Source: an uncultured Clostridia bacterium (lineage in GTDB: Bacteria; Bacillota; Clostridia; Oscillospirales; CAG-272). From it: a stretch of 13,384 bases of DNA. The position numbers were made by a program, and so were the translations under genes. The notes beneath the pieces are model-generated. The model was not told the DNA's origin, did not search any database, and saw nothing but the letters and a program-made list of their open reading frames with translations. The stretch is from assembly GCA_905235755.1 (NCBI GenBank), contig CAJONA010000018.1, positions 1-13,384 on the forward strand, read 5' to 3'. Position 1 is the stretch's first letter; each line of letters starts with the position of its first letter. Shown in pieces: positions 13,177 to 13,384 of this stretch.

Positions 13177-13233
13177 AATCCCTCTACCTGCGCCAAATAT
13201 CATTGACGCCCCCGTCGGGCGTCAATGATATTT
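13177..13233 (+). repeat. 3'-end copy of tRNA-Ser plus variant terminator hairpin
   Basis: Bases 13177-13202 are identical to 12999-13024, that is from the T-loop through the acceptor strand, CCA and the first terminator bases, 178 bp downstream of the original. The match extends to 13211 with two mismatches. The hairpin here is a perfect 17-bp stem: 13195-13211 with 13217-13233. Nothing upstream of 13177 resembles the rest of a tRNA, so this is not a functional tRNA. Confidence 0.85.
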
Positions 13234-13238
13234 TAATA

Positions 13239-13267
13239 GTTGGAAAGAGGGATTCGAACAAGGAGGG
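13239..13267. repeat. 29-bp direct repeat, second copy, containing an inverted tRNA T-arm
   Basis: Identical to 13059-13087 at 180-bp spacing. GAGGGATTCGAAC lies at 13247-13259. The sequence diverges immediately after GGAGGG. Confidence 0.85.
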
Positions 13268-13275
13268 TAGCAAGT

Positions 13276-13302
13276 TAAAAACAGCATGTTATGCTGTTTT
13301 TA
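13276..13302. repeat. A/T-flanked perfect hairpin (c) in the tRNA repeat array
   Basis: TAAAAACAGCAT (13276-13287), GTT loop, ATGCTGTTTTTA (13291-13302): a 12-bp perfect stem. It occupies the place of hairpin (b) in the second repeat unit but has a different core. Confidence 0.7.
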
Positions 13303-13326
13303 GCGAAGCGAAACCGCCCAAAGCAA

Positions 13327-13367
13327 GCGTTTTCGGAAGCGGCACTTGACGCCGTGCCCGAAAATGC
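13327..13367. repeat. Long imperfect hairpin at the right edge of the window
   Basis: Outer stem GCGTTTTCGG (13327-13336) with CCGAAAATGC (13358-13367), one G-T pair. Inner stem CGGC (13340-13343) with GCCG (13351-13354). No gene is visible from 13018 to the window end; the array may continue beyond it. Confidence 0.55.
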
Positions 13368-13384
13368 TATGCGACGGTGGAGAA

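Noticed and set aside
12915..13196. Minus-strand frame over tRNA-Ser containing RGIRTPVGLLPNGFQDRLVM
   Set aside because: This is the antisense translation of a tRNA-Ser gene, a common false protein; the tRNA structure explains the sequence.
12735..13267. CRISPR array
   Set aside because: Repeats are few, spaced ~180 bp, match a tRNA in direct and inverted orientation, and no cas genes are present.

Overview
The window looks like a chromosomal segment from an anaerobic Clostridia-type Firmicute, probably an uncultured gut lineage. The reasons are consensus SigA promoters (several with the Gram-positive TRTG extended -10), strong GGAGG-type ribosome binding sites, A/T-flanked intrinsic terminators, a DUF951 protein, a clostridial conserved protein of unknown function, an ammonia-dependent AsnA, and a DUF11-type surface protein. 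I cannot assign a genus from the sequence.

Left part (1-2739), plus strand: the 3' end of a GH94 gene (resembling the phosphorylase domain of cyclic beta-1,2-glucan synthases), a DUF951 small protein, a small P-loop protein with its own promoter and terminator, and a 289-residue cysteine-rich conserved protein preceded by a possible 12-codon upstream ORF. A short convergent gene (2771-3040, minus) shares the bidirectional terminator at 2743-2772.

Centre (3103-10571), plus strand: mostly single-gene transcription units, most with a recognisable promoter and terminator. In order they are guaB (IMP dehydrogenase, GMP synthesis), typA/bipA (ribosome-associated GTPase, TTG start), asnA (asparagine synthetase, perfect-consensus promoter overlapped by an inverted repeat), a TetR-family regulator, and a PutP-type sodium/solute symporter. 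These are housekeeping and nutrient genes and show no sign of forming one pathway.

Right part (10572-13384): this is the accessory section. A 177-bp palindromic repeat element with 24-bp terminal inverted repeats sits between putP and a minus-strand XRE-TPR regulator and ends exactly at that regulator's stop codon. The regulator has a perfect 14-bp palindrome at its predicted transcription start, a candidate autoregulatory operator. Upstream of it is a short, probably C-terminally truncated DUF11 protein. A strong outward promoter then reads into about 700 bp of non-coding DNA around tRNA-Ser(UGA).

The tRNA-Ser is flanked on both sides by partial copies of itself: a 5' half upstream (183 bp away), a 3' end downstream (178 bp away), and two inverted T-arm copies. 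These are interspersed with A/T-flanked hairpins and GAGCG-rich spacers. Two terminator-like hairpins in the downstream copies differ by compensatory base-pair changes. This tRNA-anchored repeat array is the most unusual feature here. I see no defence system, CRISPR array, integrase or transposase gene.
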